Counted from the stretch's first letter, positions 21,651-33,352 are shown. The stretch: 64,000 nucleotides of DNA from Rutstroemia sp. NJR-2017a BVV2 (GCA_002946415.1 NJPS01000010.1:1426001-1490000); one strand, 5' to 3'. Program-made: numbers and translations. Notes: generated by a model not told the origin, from the letters alone.

Positions 21651-23939
21651 ATGGGTACCGGTAAGAAGGAAGCTGCGAGGAAGATTAGACAGGGGAAGGT
21701 TGGAGATGGCATGGCCAATGTCAAGGTCAAGGGCGAGAACTTCTATCGGTATGGTTATCAATTTTGCCTTATCGACGAGCAGTAACTAATGGATTTTAGC
21801 TCTGCGAAGAAGGTCAAGACCTTGAACATGTTTAAGGATGGCAAAGCACAACATAATGCCGCCGGAAAGGTCACCAAAGCTGCATCGTTCCAGAGCAGAG
21901 AAAAGCCTGTCGCACGAATCGAGCCCAATAGGAAATGGTTTACCAATTCGAGAGTAATTGGCCAAGACGCTTTGAACTCTTTCAGAGAGGCGATGGCTGA
22001 ACGCGCGAATGATCCATACTCTGTGTTATTGAAAACTAACAAATTACCAATGAGTCTCATTCGAGATGGTCAAGGCAAGAATGGTCTCAAGGAACATCAA
22101 GCCAAGATGACTGTCGAAGCGGCGCCATTCAGTGATGTGTTCGGCCCTAAGGCACAGCGCAAGAGAGTAAAGCTGGGCGTTGGCTCACTGGAAGATCTGG
22201 CTGAGGACAGTGTCAAGAGCCACGATACATATCTGGATCGTCTCGAACAAGCGAAACTTCTAAGCGGAACATCCGGCGATGCGGAGACAGTTGGTGAAGC
22301 TGCTGCACCTGACGATGGCCAGATTACCAGTGCGCGAGAGGCTATCTTTAGCAAAGGTCAAAGTAAACGTATCTGGAACGAGCTTTACAAAGTCATCGAT
22401 TCGTCGGATGTGGTCATACATGTTCTGGATGCCAGAGATCCTTTGGGAACACGATGTCGGAGTGTGGAGAAATACATCAAGGACGAAGCCCCCCACAAAC
22501 ATCTCATTTTCGTACTTAACAAGTGCGATCTTGTACCAACAGGAGTGGCCGTAAGTTGAACCCCAATGTTTTTCCTTTTCATCCATTGGTTCCATCGTTA
22601 AGTCAAGGCTCCTTCTGCATTATGTGCTCCTCACAATGGAAGGCCGTCTGTTACAACTTTGGTAGATTGACCTCGGTCTCGCCGCTCTTGATCTTCTGGT
22701 TTTGAGTAGGCAGCTCACCGTCTTGGAGAGTCTGTCGCAAAGAGATCGGGCATGTTTCGTTTGAGTTGAAAGCCACTTCCTCTCTTGCTAGTGGCTCGTG
22801 GTGGTTTTCTTAGTAATGATTCATACATTTCATCTTCTGCAATGCGATATCTCACAATTCATTACAATTGCTAATCATATTGCAGGCTTCTTGGGTACGA
22901 GCTCTATCTAAAGACTATCCTACTCTTGCTTTCCACGCATCAATCACAAACTCCTTTGGCAAGGGCTCCCTGATTCAACTCCTCCGCCAGTTTTCATCCC
23001 TTCACGCCGATCGCAAACAAATATCCGTTGGCTTCATCGGTTATCCAAATACTGGGAAATCCTCAATTATTAACACATTACGAAAAAAGAAAGTCTGCAC
23101 GGTTGCCCCAATCCCTGGGGAAACCAAAGTCTGGCAATACATCACACTTATGAAACGCATTTATCTTATTGATTGTCCAGGAGTAGTTCCCCCAAGCACA
23201 ACAGATACTCCGCAAGATATCTTACTACGAGGTGTAGTACGGGTTGAGAATGTGGAGCATCCAGAACAGTATATTCCAGCTGTATTAACCAAAACCAAAC
23301 CCCAGCATATTGAGAGAACATATTCGCTGAAGGGCTACAAGAACCACATCGAGTTTTTGGAGTTGCTTGCACGAAAAGCTGGTAGGCTCTTACACGGTGG
23401 TGAGCCTGACGTTGATGGTGTTGCCAAGATGGTCCTAAACGATTTCCTGAGAGGCAAAATTCCGTGGTTCACTCCACCTCCTCTACTAGAAGGAGCCGAG
23501 GAGTCTGGTATCCAAGGACGAGAAGGTAGACTTGGTGAAATGCCAAGAAAGAGGAAGAGAGAAGATGGTGAATCGGTAGCTGACACATCAATTGCTGACA
23601 TCGCTTCGACTGCTGCCGATGAGGACGAAGATTCGTAAGTTCTCGTGTCTAGCATATCTTTTATTGGTGCATATCTAATTTATTTACAGGTTCGAAGGCT
23701 TTGATAGTGGTGATGATGATGGTGTTGCGCTGAATGATGTTGCTGACGACGTGGATAAAGCTTTTGGTCTTGAATCAGATGACGAAAGTGATACCGCTGA
23801 GAACGATGACGAAGATGAGGATGAAGCACAGGAAGAGAACGGTGAAGCTGCTGAAGAGCAACTCCAAGAAGAGCTCGAAGATGAATCGAGTAGCTCGAGG
23901 CGGAAACAGCAGACGAAGAAGAAACGTCAAAAGACTTAA
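21651..23939 (+). CDS. NOG2: Nucleolar GTPase Nog2 (60S ribosome assembly)
   Basis: Four exons, 21651..21748, 21800..22550, 22886..23634 and 23690..23939, encode 615 residues. Nog2 is a circularly permuted GTPase that binds pre-60S particles in the nucleolus and nucleus and acts as a checkpoint before export. The start [20 protein letters not shown] and the KVKGENFYR block belong to the family's N-terminal domain. The GTPase motifs come in permuted order: G4 NKCD at 273-276, then G1 GYPNTGKSS at 335-343, then G3 DCPGV at 379-383. The C-terminus is a long acidic stretch (from about 530) closing with a basic [13 protein letters not shown] tail, as usual for the family. The second intron (335 nt) is much longer than the others. 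It carries no recognisable snoRNA boxes that I could verify. Confidence 0.95.
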
Positions 23940-24934
23940 CAACCTCATATCATGTAGTAATAATCATCAAATCAAAGATACCCAGTTTCGCTATTGCAAA
24001 TTGATAGATTCATGTCTTCGATGTTGCGCAGTCTAATATGATGGGCTGCCAGCACTCGAGGCTATACAAGACTTCCTCATTACAATTTCTGGCTCTGCCA
24101 CTTGCGTCATGTCTCCATGGAAAGGAAAGACATCTCGAGCAATATTACGTTCGAATCAAGGGAGAAACAGTAATGCAGGCAGGGTATTGTAATTTTATGT
24201 AATTCAGCGAGTGCTGTTTACATGCTTTCCCCTCATCGGGGACGTCCATCCCGCATAGAGAGCGAAAGACATCCCTCCTCCTTCAATGGAACAATCTTCA
24301 TTGGCCAGTAATAAAGCTACCTTATTTGCAGAACTACATCACCACAGGCAGCCACAATAAAATCACAATGGATAAGCCAAACCCCGGAAGCAGACTAACG
24401 ATATCAGAAAGTTATGCACGTTTTATGCAGACTTATGCAGTCGTATACTTACATGGTGATCCCGAAGCCGTGGGTGCTTGGCCGTTGCGAAGTTAGGAAA
24501 TGGAAGGAGATCGTTAGAGCACAGCGCGTATGACTTTGTTGTTGGATAAATACCACAGATATGTCCCTTCCCATGTGGTGTAATGTCTACGCGTTTTCAC
24601 GATTTTGAATGCATCGGTTTTGGAGCTTTCCCCGGATTTTGGTTTCTTCGACGGACTGCTTGAGCAACGAGCTGGTTAGCGTTTTAACGATCTCTACTCG
24701 CTAACCCCAAGTACTGTAAGGAATAAGGTAAGCTAACTTGTACTCCTTTCCCCACAGGATTTACCTTTGTACCTGCGTGGAGAATTTCTGCACGAACGTT
24801 TGTGCCGATTACTCGTTGCTTTAAAGTATTGGGATTTGGAAAATTCGCGTGGCTTCCGGTTGTACGAAGAGTGAATGAACAATGGCTAATGATACGATGT
24901 TAAAGGTGACGAGTCAGAAAACCTGCGGTGCGCA
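23940..24934. other. Intergenic; downstream of Nog2 and upstream of a transporter
   Basis: This is 1 kb with a short repeated TTATGCA word (about 24413-24446) and no gene. The second half should contain the promoter of the transporter at 24935. Confidence 0.45.
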
Positions 24935-26862
24935 ATGGCCGTTACACAAAACCACGACGTCGAGAAAGAAACAATGAGTTCGTCAGGTGTCCATCCTGCA
25001 TATCGAACATCAGATTCTCTTCCAGAAGTCGGAAATAATCATATTTCGGAGAGCTTAAGTCACAATGCGGAGAATCCTCCTGATGAAGGTCATATCCTCA
25101 ACTCTGATGAGCAGGCCGAACCCACCCAGAACGCGCAAACCGCCTCAATACGATCTACAACCTCCAAATATGAACCCAGCCCTACTAAAGGCGACGTGGA
25201 AAAGTCCAGCCAAGAAATCTCCACCGAAGACGAGCTCCCCGACCCCAACATCATAACCTGGGATTCCCCCAGCGACCCCCAAAACCCCATGAACTGGTCG
25301 TCCCTCTGGAAACTCTCCAACATAATCCTCATCTCTGCACTAACATTCGTCACGCCCCTCGCATCCTCCATGTTCGCACCAGGCGTGCCTGCGCTCATGG
25401 TCGAGTTCCAGAGCACAAACACCGCGCTCGCAGGCTTCGTCGTCTCAGTGTATATTCTGGGATTCGCGTTTGGGCCCCTGTTTCTGGCGCCGTTGAGCGA
25501 GATCTATGGACGTGTGCCGGTTTACCATGTTTGTAATGTGCTATTTATCATTTTTACCGTGGCTTGTGCGCTGGCGAGGAACTTGAATATGTTGATCGGG
25601 TTTCGGTTCTTAGCGGGGATTTGGGGGAGTGCGGTTTTGACGAATGGTGAGTTTTCTGAGTTTCCATTTCCATCTTGGACAATGTCGTTGGCATGGATAT
25701 GGAATAGATACTGATTGAATGGGTTAGGTGGAGGCACTATTACAGATATGGTGGCACAAGAGAATCGTGGTGCTGCAATGTCTGGTTTTGCGTAAGTACT
25801 TGATCCCTTTGTTAGCCATCCATTTGCGTGTTACTAACTTGCATATAGAATGGGTCCAATCCTAGGTCCTGTCAGTAAGTTATCATCTCCAGGTCGTTTC
25901 TATAACCCTATCTAATACCTTCAGTTGGGCCCGTTGCAGGCGGTTTCCTAGCCCAATCCAAAGGCTGGCGATGGGTCTTTTGGGTTATAACTATGATAAG
26001 CGGCTGCTTCACCATCCTGTCCTTCATCTTTCTACGCGAATCATACGCGCCCACAATCCTCGCCCGCAAAACCAAGCGCCTCCGCAAAGAAACCAATAAT
26101 CCGCAGCTCGTCTCCAAACTCGACCACGGTCTCACCACCAAAGATTTCTTCTTCCGCAGCATCGTCCGTCCCGCCAAACTCAGCTTCCGCTCCCCGATCG
26201 TTCTCTCCACTTCAATCTACATGGCCATCGTATACGGCTACCTCTATCTTCTTTTCACCACATTCCCTATAGTCTTCGAATCAACCTACCGCTTCAGCAC
26301 CGGCACAGTCGGACTCACATATCTCGGTCTCGGCGTCGGCTCTCTCCTTGGACTGACCACCTTCGCAGCCCTTTCCGATCGGATCATCAAATCCAAAACC
26401 GCCAAAGCCCAAGCCCAATCCGAATCCGACGATCCCTCTTCTCCACCCGCCCAAATGAAACCCGAATACCGTCTCCCCTTCCTCATCCCCGGCGCAATCC
26501 TTATCCCTATCGGCCTCTTCATGTACGGCTGGACAGCTCAATACCGCGTGCACTGGATCGCACCTATAATAGCCACATCCCTTATAGGTATTGCCAACAT
26601 GTTCATCTTCATGTCCATCAACCTATACCTAGTCGACGCCTTCACCGTATACGCAGCAAGTGCACTTGCGGCTAATACCGTTTTCCGCAGCGTGATGGGT
26701 GCGGTGCTGCCGCTGGCTGGGCAGCAGATGTATCAGACTTTGGGCCTGGGCTGGGGTAATAGCTTGCTCGCTTTTATTGCGGTGGGGTTGATACCCGTGC
26801 CGTTTGTGTTGTTGAGGTGGGGGGAGTGGGTGAGGGTTAGGTGGCAGGTTAGCAATTTGTAG
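24935..26862 (+). CDS. MFS drug/polyamine:H+ antiporter, DHA1 (Tpo1-like), 579 aa, four exons
   Basis: Exons 24935..25646, 25728..25791, 25849..25874 and 25925..26862. The third exon is only 26 nt long and encodes MGPILGPV, part of the highly conserved motif C of drug:H+ antiporters. The rest of that motif (GPVAGGFL) lies in exon 4, so all joins are supported by the motif. A hydrophilic N-terminal tail of ~125 residues precedes the fungal lead-in [16 protein letters not shown] and 12 membrane helices. Motif A is [10 protein letters not shown], and the central loop ends before helix 7. These exporters sit in the plasma membrane and expel polyamines, azoles or plant toxins. The substrate is not predictable here. 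It is a different subgroup from the intronless transporter at 5164-6690. Confidence 0.92.
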
Positions 26863-27483
26863 AGCGGGCGAAGTCAGGGGTGGAGCCTGGGCAGACTTGT
26901 ACTCGAAGCATTCCTCCCATCACGCATCATCCAGCAAGCATTTCGTTTCGCCCCCCTGCGTCTCGGTATATTGATCTGGACGGTAGAGACTAGGTCAAAC
27001 GAATGGATATGCCGATGGAAGACGACTTCTTGGGAGTACAATATCAGAGCTCAGATCAGATGTATTCCGAATCAGAGGAAGGGTTCGGAAACCAGTTGAA
27101 AACAAACCCTTCCAACCACCCTGTTAAGGTGAAACTTCACACTTTCGTTTTGGTGTGAAGGCAATAAGTATATACATAACCTAATAGATAAAAATAGAAT
27201 AGTATCAGCCTATCAACTATCATTCCAACTGTGATTCATTATCCAATAATTAATAGCCGATTTGAAAGTCTCCAACCCTTTCCAACTGTTGTAAGACTAT
27301 GCCATCGATCTAAGAAAGTCGATAAAAAAATAACTATCCTGCCCCTCCTTTTACTTTCCTTTCCCGTCATCCAAATTGATTTTCCAAGCAGAAATCAACA
27401 GTATACTCTCTCACTACAGATTTCCTCACGTCATCCTTCCAATCTTCCTATCACATCCACCCACACCCTTGAAATCCCAAGCC
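26863..27483. other. Intergenic, tandem genes
   Basis: This is 0.6 kb between two same-strand genes. An inverted pair around TTCACACTTTCG...TTGGTGTGAA (27131-27161) could form a hairpin with an 8-10-bp stem, possibly part of 3' processing of the transporter. Nothing else was seen. Confidence 0.4.
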
Positions 27484-28066
27484 ATGACGCCCCCACCCGC
27501 ACGCGCAATCTGCACCATCCGCCTCCCCACCCACGAAACCCTCTACAAAGAACTTTCCCCCACCCACAAAACCGAGCTGCACATGCAATGGGCAAATGCC
27601 ATCCAGCAGCTTTTCTTCCTAGCTCAAGACCCCCCAAATCGCACCTCTATCCGCAACTGGGATATCGTCCTCGGCATCGATGGATCGGCGGAGAACTACT
27701 TCCAAGACCAGGAGCAGGCGGTCTCCTCAGCAAAGCTCTACCCGCCGCGGTACCAGCTTCCGGATGAGATCTCACAGCGGCTGAGTGATGCGGAGAGGAT
27801 CTTACGAATGGAAATGTTTGCGCTAGGTAGTCTGCTCTACGAAATCTCGGCGGGGCACGCATTATTCCCCCACATTGACGAAGGGGAGGCAGAGGGGAGA
27901 ATCATTCAGAGCTGGATTACGATGGGGATTTTTCCCGACGATCTTTGGGGTTTGACGTTGGCGCCAAGAATTCTCGGGTGCTGGTGTCCAGGGTTTGTGG
28001 GGGAGATGATGGGGTCGAGGAAGAGGGGTATGAGGTTCTTTTTCTTTTTCTATGTTTCTTTTATTC

Positions 28067-28103
<37 letters not shown>

Positions 28104-28500
28104 TATTGTAACTAACACCCCTCTAGCAACTCTCAGCAAATACATCCAAGCGCACCCCTACCGCTTCAGCCTGCAAGTCGTTGGCGGACTCGTCTCAGTC
28201 GCGTCCCTTGTCACCATTCCCGTGCTCGGCGCAGCCGGATTCGCAGCCGCAGGTCCAGTAGCTGGTTCCGCAGCCGCAGCCTGGCAGTCTAGTATCGGGC
28301 TTGTAGAAGCGGGGAGCGCGTTTGCATGGTGCCAAAGCGTTGCTATGGGTGGGGCTGCTGTGGGCGGGCTTATTGGGGCAGGGGTTGGAGGAGCGGGACT
28401 TATGGCTGCTGCGATGGCGTTGGATGGAGGGGAGTTTGATCGGGAGGAATTGAAGGGGAGGTTTAGAGATGCGTGGGAGAGGGATGTAAGGGGAGAGTAG
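27484..28500 (+). CDS. Kinase C-lobe-like / ISG12 (IFI6-IFI27) fusion protein (305 aa, two exons)
   Basis: Exons 27484..28027 and 28127..28500, separated by a 99-nt intron that holds a (TG)16 microsatellite. The intron happens to be open in frame, but its Cys-Val repeat is clearly not coding. Residues 70-180 resemble the C-lobe of a protein kinase: RILRMEMFALGSLLYEISAG matches the alpha-F helix region, followed by helices ending FPDDLWGL and ILGCWCPGF. No ATP-binding lobe, HRD or DFG motif exists, so it cannot be an active kinase. Residues from about 205 form a Gly/Ala-rich pair of hydrophobic helices (PVLGAAGFAAAGPVAGSAAA, then GGAAVGGLIGAGVGGAG), as in the ISG12/IFI6 family, whose animal members act at mitochondrial membranes in cell death. 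The N-terminal assignment is weaker than the C-terminal one. Confidence 0.75.
28069..28100. repeat. (TG)16 microsatellite inside an intron
   Basis: Sixteen TG units lie in the intron of the kinase-lobe/ISG12 gene, 25 nt before its splice acceptor. Length changes could affect splicing. Confidence 0.95.
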
Positions 28501-29708
28501 GAGGGTTGGGATGGGTAGGTTTGATGTTCACCTATATCGTCTGTGTTCTTGTATGGATTTCAATCGTTCCTATGTTCTCCCTTGGAATTGTAATAGCTCG
28601 AAGGACTTCTTTAACTATAGATAGATCCTTTATTCAATTCAGATAAACCGCTTCTACCAGTGCTCCAATTGCAATTGTCGATCCCGCAGTCTCCTGGTAC
28701 GGATTTCAATTCACCAATCCGCTCGCTGGTTAACTCTCAAGCAATGATACTTCGCTTCCTTCGTCTTATTCGAGCTCTCTCTGCAGCTCGCAGTCAGGTA
28801 CGTACGTGCAATTTGCTAGTGCGTCTCCTTCTGCATGACCGATGCTCTGGAGTCCATTGAGTAACTTCAACGCAAATCATCGCTAGAAGATTCCATACTC
28901 AATCTTGAAGAATCATTTGATCCTGAGAATTCAAATCCGTCTTGCACTTCGATAACTAATTCTATTCTAATTGTCGGAGATTGATATGGACATTTAACTT
29001 TTTCTTAGTCTCTGGATCACATTTGGAATTCCTTGCGTTTGGATTTTGAGATCACCAGAAACGGTCTGCTAGAAGTGGAAGTCTCCTTCCTTCTTAATTT
29101 GCTTTGGGTGTTATGAATAGATTGGTGATGTTGGGTGGTGATATGAAGTAGGCAAGTTTTTCTGACCTGAAGAGGCTGTAGAAGTAGGAACGAAACGAAG
29201 AGAAGTGTAAGCAAGGGTAAGTATTGAGAAACTATACTATTCTTTATTTTCAGTGACATTTACAGATAGTGGAAAGGAGAAGAAGTTCGTTTGTTCGTGC
29301 GATCGACGCATTCATATATATATATATATAAAGTCTGTCACAGCGCGCGCACTTGCGAACATGGCAGGACATCAAGATAACTAACATCACAACACAACAC
29401 ATCACATCACATCAAGATGCGCAATGGAACGGAAACTCGAAAATTGAATGTAAAGAGGGTATCATTCATTCATCTATCACGAAAATAATCCAGATCTTAG
29501 ATCGTCGTAACTAACCATTTTCTTTCCTTCCTGATCCCATCCCATTACACCCACATACAGAAAAGAAAAAAGTAAACAAGGGGAAATCCCTAAACGCCAG
29601 ACGCTAAATGCCACGATTGTATAACTTCATCACATCAAATCCCATCTTTCGTCCTTCCTCCCTTGCTCATGTTCCCTCCTGTGCAAACACTACACAGCAA
29701 CACACCCC
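28501..29708. other. Converging intergenic region with short repeats
   Basis: This is 1.2 kb between two converging genes. It holds a (TA) tract at 29315-29332 and CACAA/CACAT pentamers at 29390-29416. No supported gene was seen. Confidence 0.45.
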
Positions 29709-30767
29709 TTAAATAGCCGCATGCGCATACGGCTCATACGCACCCGTCCTCACTGGCTGATTGTGTTGAGGGTTGTAAATCCCATGCTGCTGCCCATGAT
29801 AGGCCCCCTCATTCATATGCACCGGATCCTGGACCTTATGATACGCCCCCGTATACGGGATCAGCTTCTCGCTATCCGAGTTTCGGTTCTTGCGCGGACT
29901 CTTATGGTGATCGGCGGCACAGCAGCAGATAGTGAAGACCCAGAAGAAGCCGGACGCGATGCTGAACGCTACTGCGAGCCAGGTTATCGCGAGGAAATGA
30001 GTGTTCATCGAGGCCTCCACGCCATAGGCTTTGGCTGTGGATTTGATAGCGCCTACAGTGACAGATGAGAGTACTGTAGCCATGATAGAGGCTGCGATTA
30101 CGGCGGTGGTGCTGAAGCCGGAGATGATCCATGTGAGGCAGGATCCGGCCCGGGAGAAGATGGCGAATATGCCGAGGATAAGCTCTGCTGCTGTGGCTAC
30201 GATGGCGATTATGTAGACTATTTGAGTCCATTTGGAGACAACGATGAAAGTGTGCAGCGAGGATTTCACTTCTGAAGGGAGAGTCGCGTTGGAGCCAACG
30301 GCTGAGGTAGTCGATGTCAACGAGTCGATATTAGTGGTGTTGAGCGCTGAAGCCGCCCAGTTGAACTTGGCTTTTGTGCAAGTGGTGTTCTTGCCCGTGG
30401 TGGCGCAATAAGCCCACAGCGAGACTTTATACGAGTCTGCGAGACCGAGTTCAGAAGCTGTGATGTTGGATGCGCCATCGGTGCCGAGAGCTGAGGCAAT
30501 GGCTGATGAAGCGGATGCTGAGGCAGATGATGTTACTGTTGAGGGATTCAGAGCTGCGATGGTCAGATCGGTGATTGATTTCTTGCGGAGCCCGTTTTCG
30601 AGATTGACGATGGATGAAGTCGAGATGGAGAGGTTGGTCGTGTTGACTTGGAAGAGATCGAGCGATTTGTCGGTCACGCCGGCGAGGGTAGCGATCATAA
30701 GACAGACCAGACTTGCGAGCGTTAGAGCGAATGGCACGCCCACGCAGAGAAATCTACCGGCACCCAT
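29709..30767 (-). CDS. SUR7/PalI family four-helix membrane protein (352 aa)
   Basis: A single exon. I take the ATG at 30767 (MGAGRFLCVGVPFALTLASL) because the first membrane helix begins there. An upstream in-frame ATG at 30839 would add 24 residues rich in Thr and Asn without function. The layout is the SUR7/PalI pattern: helix 1 at about 5-28, a ~160-residue outer domain with many N-glycosylation sites (NTT, NTT, NAT) and paired cysteines (WAYCATTGKNTTC), then three close helices (about 195-305). A cytoplasmic tail follows, with CCCAAD after the last helix and repeated GAY motifs. Family members organise eisosomes and the cell cortex or act in pH sensing. The GAY-rich tail is common in the filamentous branch. 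Confidence 0.85.
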   Translation of the reverse strand: MGAGRFLCVGVPFALTLASLVCLMIATLAGVTDKSLDLFQVNTTNLSISTSSIVNLENGLRKKSITDLTIAALNPSTVTSSASASASSAIASALGTDGASNITASELGLADSYKVSLWAYCATTGKNTTCTKAKFNWAASALNTTNIDSLTSTTSAVGSNATLPSEVKSSLHTFIVVSKWTQIVYIIAIVATAAELILGIFAIFSRAGSCLTWIISGFSTTAVIAASIMATVLSSVTVGAIKSTAKAYGVEASMNTHFLAITWLAVAFSIASGFFWVFTICCCAADHHKSPRKNRNSDSEKLIPYTGAYHKVQDPVHMNEGAYHGQQHGIYNPQHNQPVRTGAYEPYAHAAI

Positions 30768-32614
30768 CTTGGTGCTGTTCAGTGGGTAACGATTGTTGGT
30801 GTTTGTTGTTGTTGTTTTTTCGATGCCTCTCACTATCAAACGAATGGCGGGGGCGGATATAGGATATGTAAGTTGGGTCGAGGTCGATAAAAAGGACGAT
30901 ATGGAAAATGTTGGTAACGGAGGATGAGAGAGAGTGAAATAGGAAGAAGGAAGGTAAGCAAGCAGTTTTATGTTTATTTCGTATCAGTTGCCAGTAGTAC
31001 GGAGTACAGGTGTAAGAGGTGGGCGCAGCAACAAGGATGTGTGCAGTGCGAGTGCGACATAAAAAGTTTTTGGGTGAGGGTCGGTAAGGCGTGGCTGTGA
31101 ATGACGAAGCAAAGCACAGCACCGGGTTAATTATGGGGAAGTCCTGGTGAAGCCCTGGTGTGATTTGTTCGCTGAGAGAATCTGCGAAGCTTTTATTTGA
31201 GACAACGCGAAGTCGTTACGGGATAGTGGTGAGAGACACCATCACCAGTGTTTGCCGCAAGGATCGACTGACCTTTTTTGCTTACTTGGTACACCTACTC
31301 AACTATCAATACCAGAAAGGAATCATTTATTCGTATCACTCATCACGCCAATTTCCCAAAGTCCCGTCCTTTGGGCAGAAACTCCAGCTTTTGCCAGCCC
31401 CCTGAAGATCCGCGGTGGCAGGCTGGCAGCAACTATCACGGTGGCTTGATCCCTAATCTTTCGCCTTACCAGACCCAGACAGGAATAGCCGTTCTTCAGT
31501 AAGTACAACGGTACCTGATTACTACAGGTACGAATCTCCATCTATTAATATCTTTCTCCCCACGACGCCGTTCAGAGACCACCAGACGCTCCGCCAGTAA
31601 AAGTGGGAAAGATGATGAAATATATTCATAAGCCTAAGTTAGTTACCCTTCGCAATGAAGATCCATCGCTTTATCAACAAACTTTTTCCTTCACCACCAT
31701 CACCCTCACCGTCTGCTACAGTACAGTACTATCTGCAAAACAACAACGGTATCGCTCCGGAAAGTTTCCTGTAAAGATCAACACGCACCAGGTGCAGGCG
31801 CAGGAGCACGCAAGGGTCCACGTCAACGTCACCCTGTTCGTGGCTGAAGGGAACGACATTTCACCGGACAGGGGCAGTCGGGCCACTAAGCAGGAAGGGA
31901 AGGAAAAAACAATTCCACGGCAGGATGAGAATATATTGACTTTGCTTTTCTCTTTCTTTCGTTATTCACACACACAAAAAGTCGTGATTGCGTTGCACTT
32001 GTAACATATTTCGCATGTGCAGCTTATGCATTTTTCGCCGACCAACACTTGTGATCTCATGCGCGATAGGGCGTGGCGGGGTTGGCGTCGTTTCAGCTGT
32101 GCTTTGGCCTAGTGTTGGTTGGAGGCGATCCCTGCAGATGCTGTGAGGGTCCCGTGTCCTTGCACCCACGAAGGTCAGTGTTCACGTGAGCGGAGATTCA
32201 AGATATGGATGAGGAGGACAAGCCTTAAAAACATGTATCTGCTGTCTCCATTGGTGACTTGATGATGGAAACGCTGCATTGGGCATCTAAAACGCTATGG
32301 TGAGAATCTAGAACATACAATTAGAACCCCTCATCCCACTTGCCGGTAACCGATCGCGGTGCTATCCATCCAGTGACAGCTCGTAGAAGGTACAAGTCAG
32401 ACCTTAGAGGAAATGAATGAATGTGAACGCCTGTTTTGCCGGTATTAGTTTTATCGAAACAGACTCCGTTTTGCATCCGGTTGCGTGCCTCCGAACCATT
32501 CACAACAACATAACCCAGTCTCCCAAAATCCGCCCGTTCACATGATGGCATGTGATCCTTCCCTCTCTCACCCCATCTCCATACCCATAAACCATTTCAT
32601 AGATGTCGACACAC
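30768..32614. other. Intergenic, no supported gene
   Basis: This is 1.85 kb between the SUR7-type gene start and the stop of the next gene. Only short frames without family features occur (the longest is 133 codons at 31603-32004). The part near 30770-31150 should hold the SUR7-type promoter. Confidence 0.4.
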
Positions 32615-33352
32615 CTAGGAGAGGTAGGATGCCATAGAGCGTCGGAACGGGACATGACGATGCAAAGAGTCAAAGGCCGAACTAGCTTTGTACTTCATCC
32701 GCGTCTTGAAATCTGCATTTGTTCGGTAGACTCTTACGTAGCTCCGATGGATAATGTGTGGCCGATTAACCCTCTCTATTATACGGCGTCCAATCTCATC
32801 TTCCTCGCTCGAGGGTCCCTGTTCTTCGATTCCAAGAACTTGGCCAGGTACTTTGGGCCTTAACTCATCGAATTGGATCATCAAAGGCTGATTGATTGAT
32901 CGGCACGTTTGGAGTCGAGCATATGCTTCCAGTTTTATCTCGACGCTTCCATCAAACACGATACAAAGTCTCTGTATCCTATCGAGGTCTTCGATTACCA
33001 CAGCATCCGGAAGATTCAGAATGGAGAGAGGTATGATGATTGTATCAACGGCGAAGTTCACGGTTGCTTGCACTGGCGGACTTCGATCCTCGCCACAACG
33101 AATTGCGAAGCATTGGGTAAGCAGCTGGTGGCTCGATTCAACGGTCTGCGTGGGTCCGCTTCGAGAACATCTCAGTCCAAGCTGACGCAACTTTCTTTTC
33201 TGTGGTGGTAGGTAGAGCTCGCAAAACCCACCTACGGGTTGGGGTGACTGGACGACTGCTGGTTGTGACTTTGCGTTCTCCTCGGGGCTTACCGACTGGT
33301 CTGAATTCCGATGCAATGTGGCCTCTCCCTCTGAGACTGGGGAATGAGACAT
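32615..33352 (-). CDS. Uncharacterised protein, 245 aa
   Basis: I start it at the ATG at 33352 (MSHSPVSEGEAT). The frame is open further upstream to 33586, but that part looks like 5' UTR translation. The first ~50 residues are disordered. Residues about 55-190 look folded, with alternating hydrophobic strands (VNFAVDTIIIPLSILNLP, then RIQRLCIVFDGSVEIKLEAY), suggesting a small beta-rich domain. The C-terminus is basic (FDSLHRHVPFRRSMASYLS). No membrane segment or signal peptide is present, and I do not recognise the family. A GTAAGT donor-like site at about 33620 on the same strand could mark a 5' UTR intron. Confidence 0.55.
   Translation of the reverse strand: MSHSPVSEGEATLHRNSDQSVSPEENAKSQPAVVQSPQPVGGFCELYLPPQKRKLRQLGLRCSRSGPTQTVESSHQLLTQCFAIRCGEDRSPPVQATVNFAVDTIIIPLSILNLPDAVVIEDLDRIQRLCIVFDGSVEIKLEAYARLQTCRSINQPLMIQFDELRPKVPGQVLGIEEQGPSSEEDEIGRRIIERVNRPHIIHRSYVRVYRTNADFKTRMKYKASSAFDSLHRHVPFRRSMASYLS

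Noticed and set aside
28028..28126. Coding sequence through the Cys-Val repeat in the kinase-lobe/ISG12 gene
   Set aside because: Good GT and AG sites flank it, the spliced frame is kept, and the repeat is a pure TG microsatellite.
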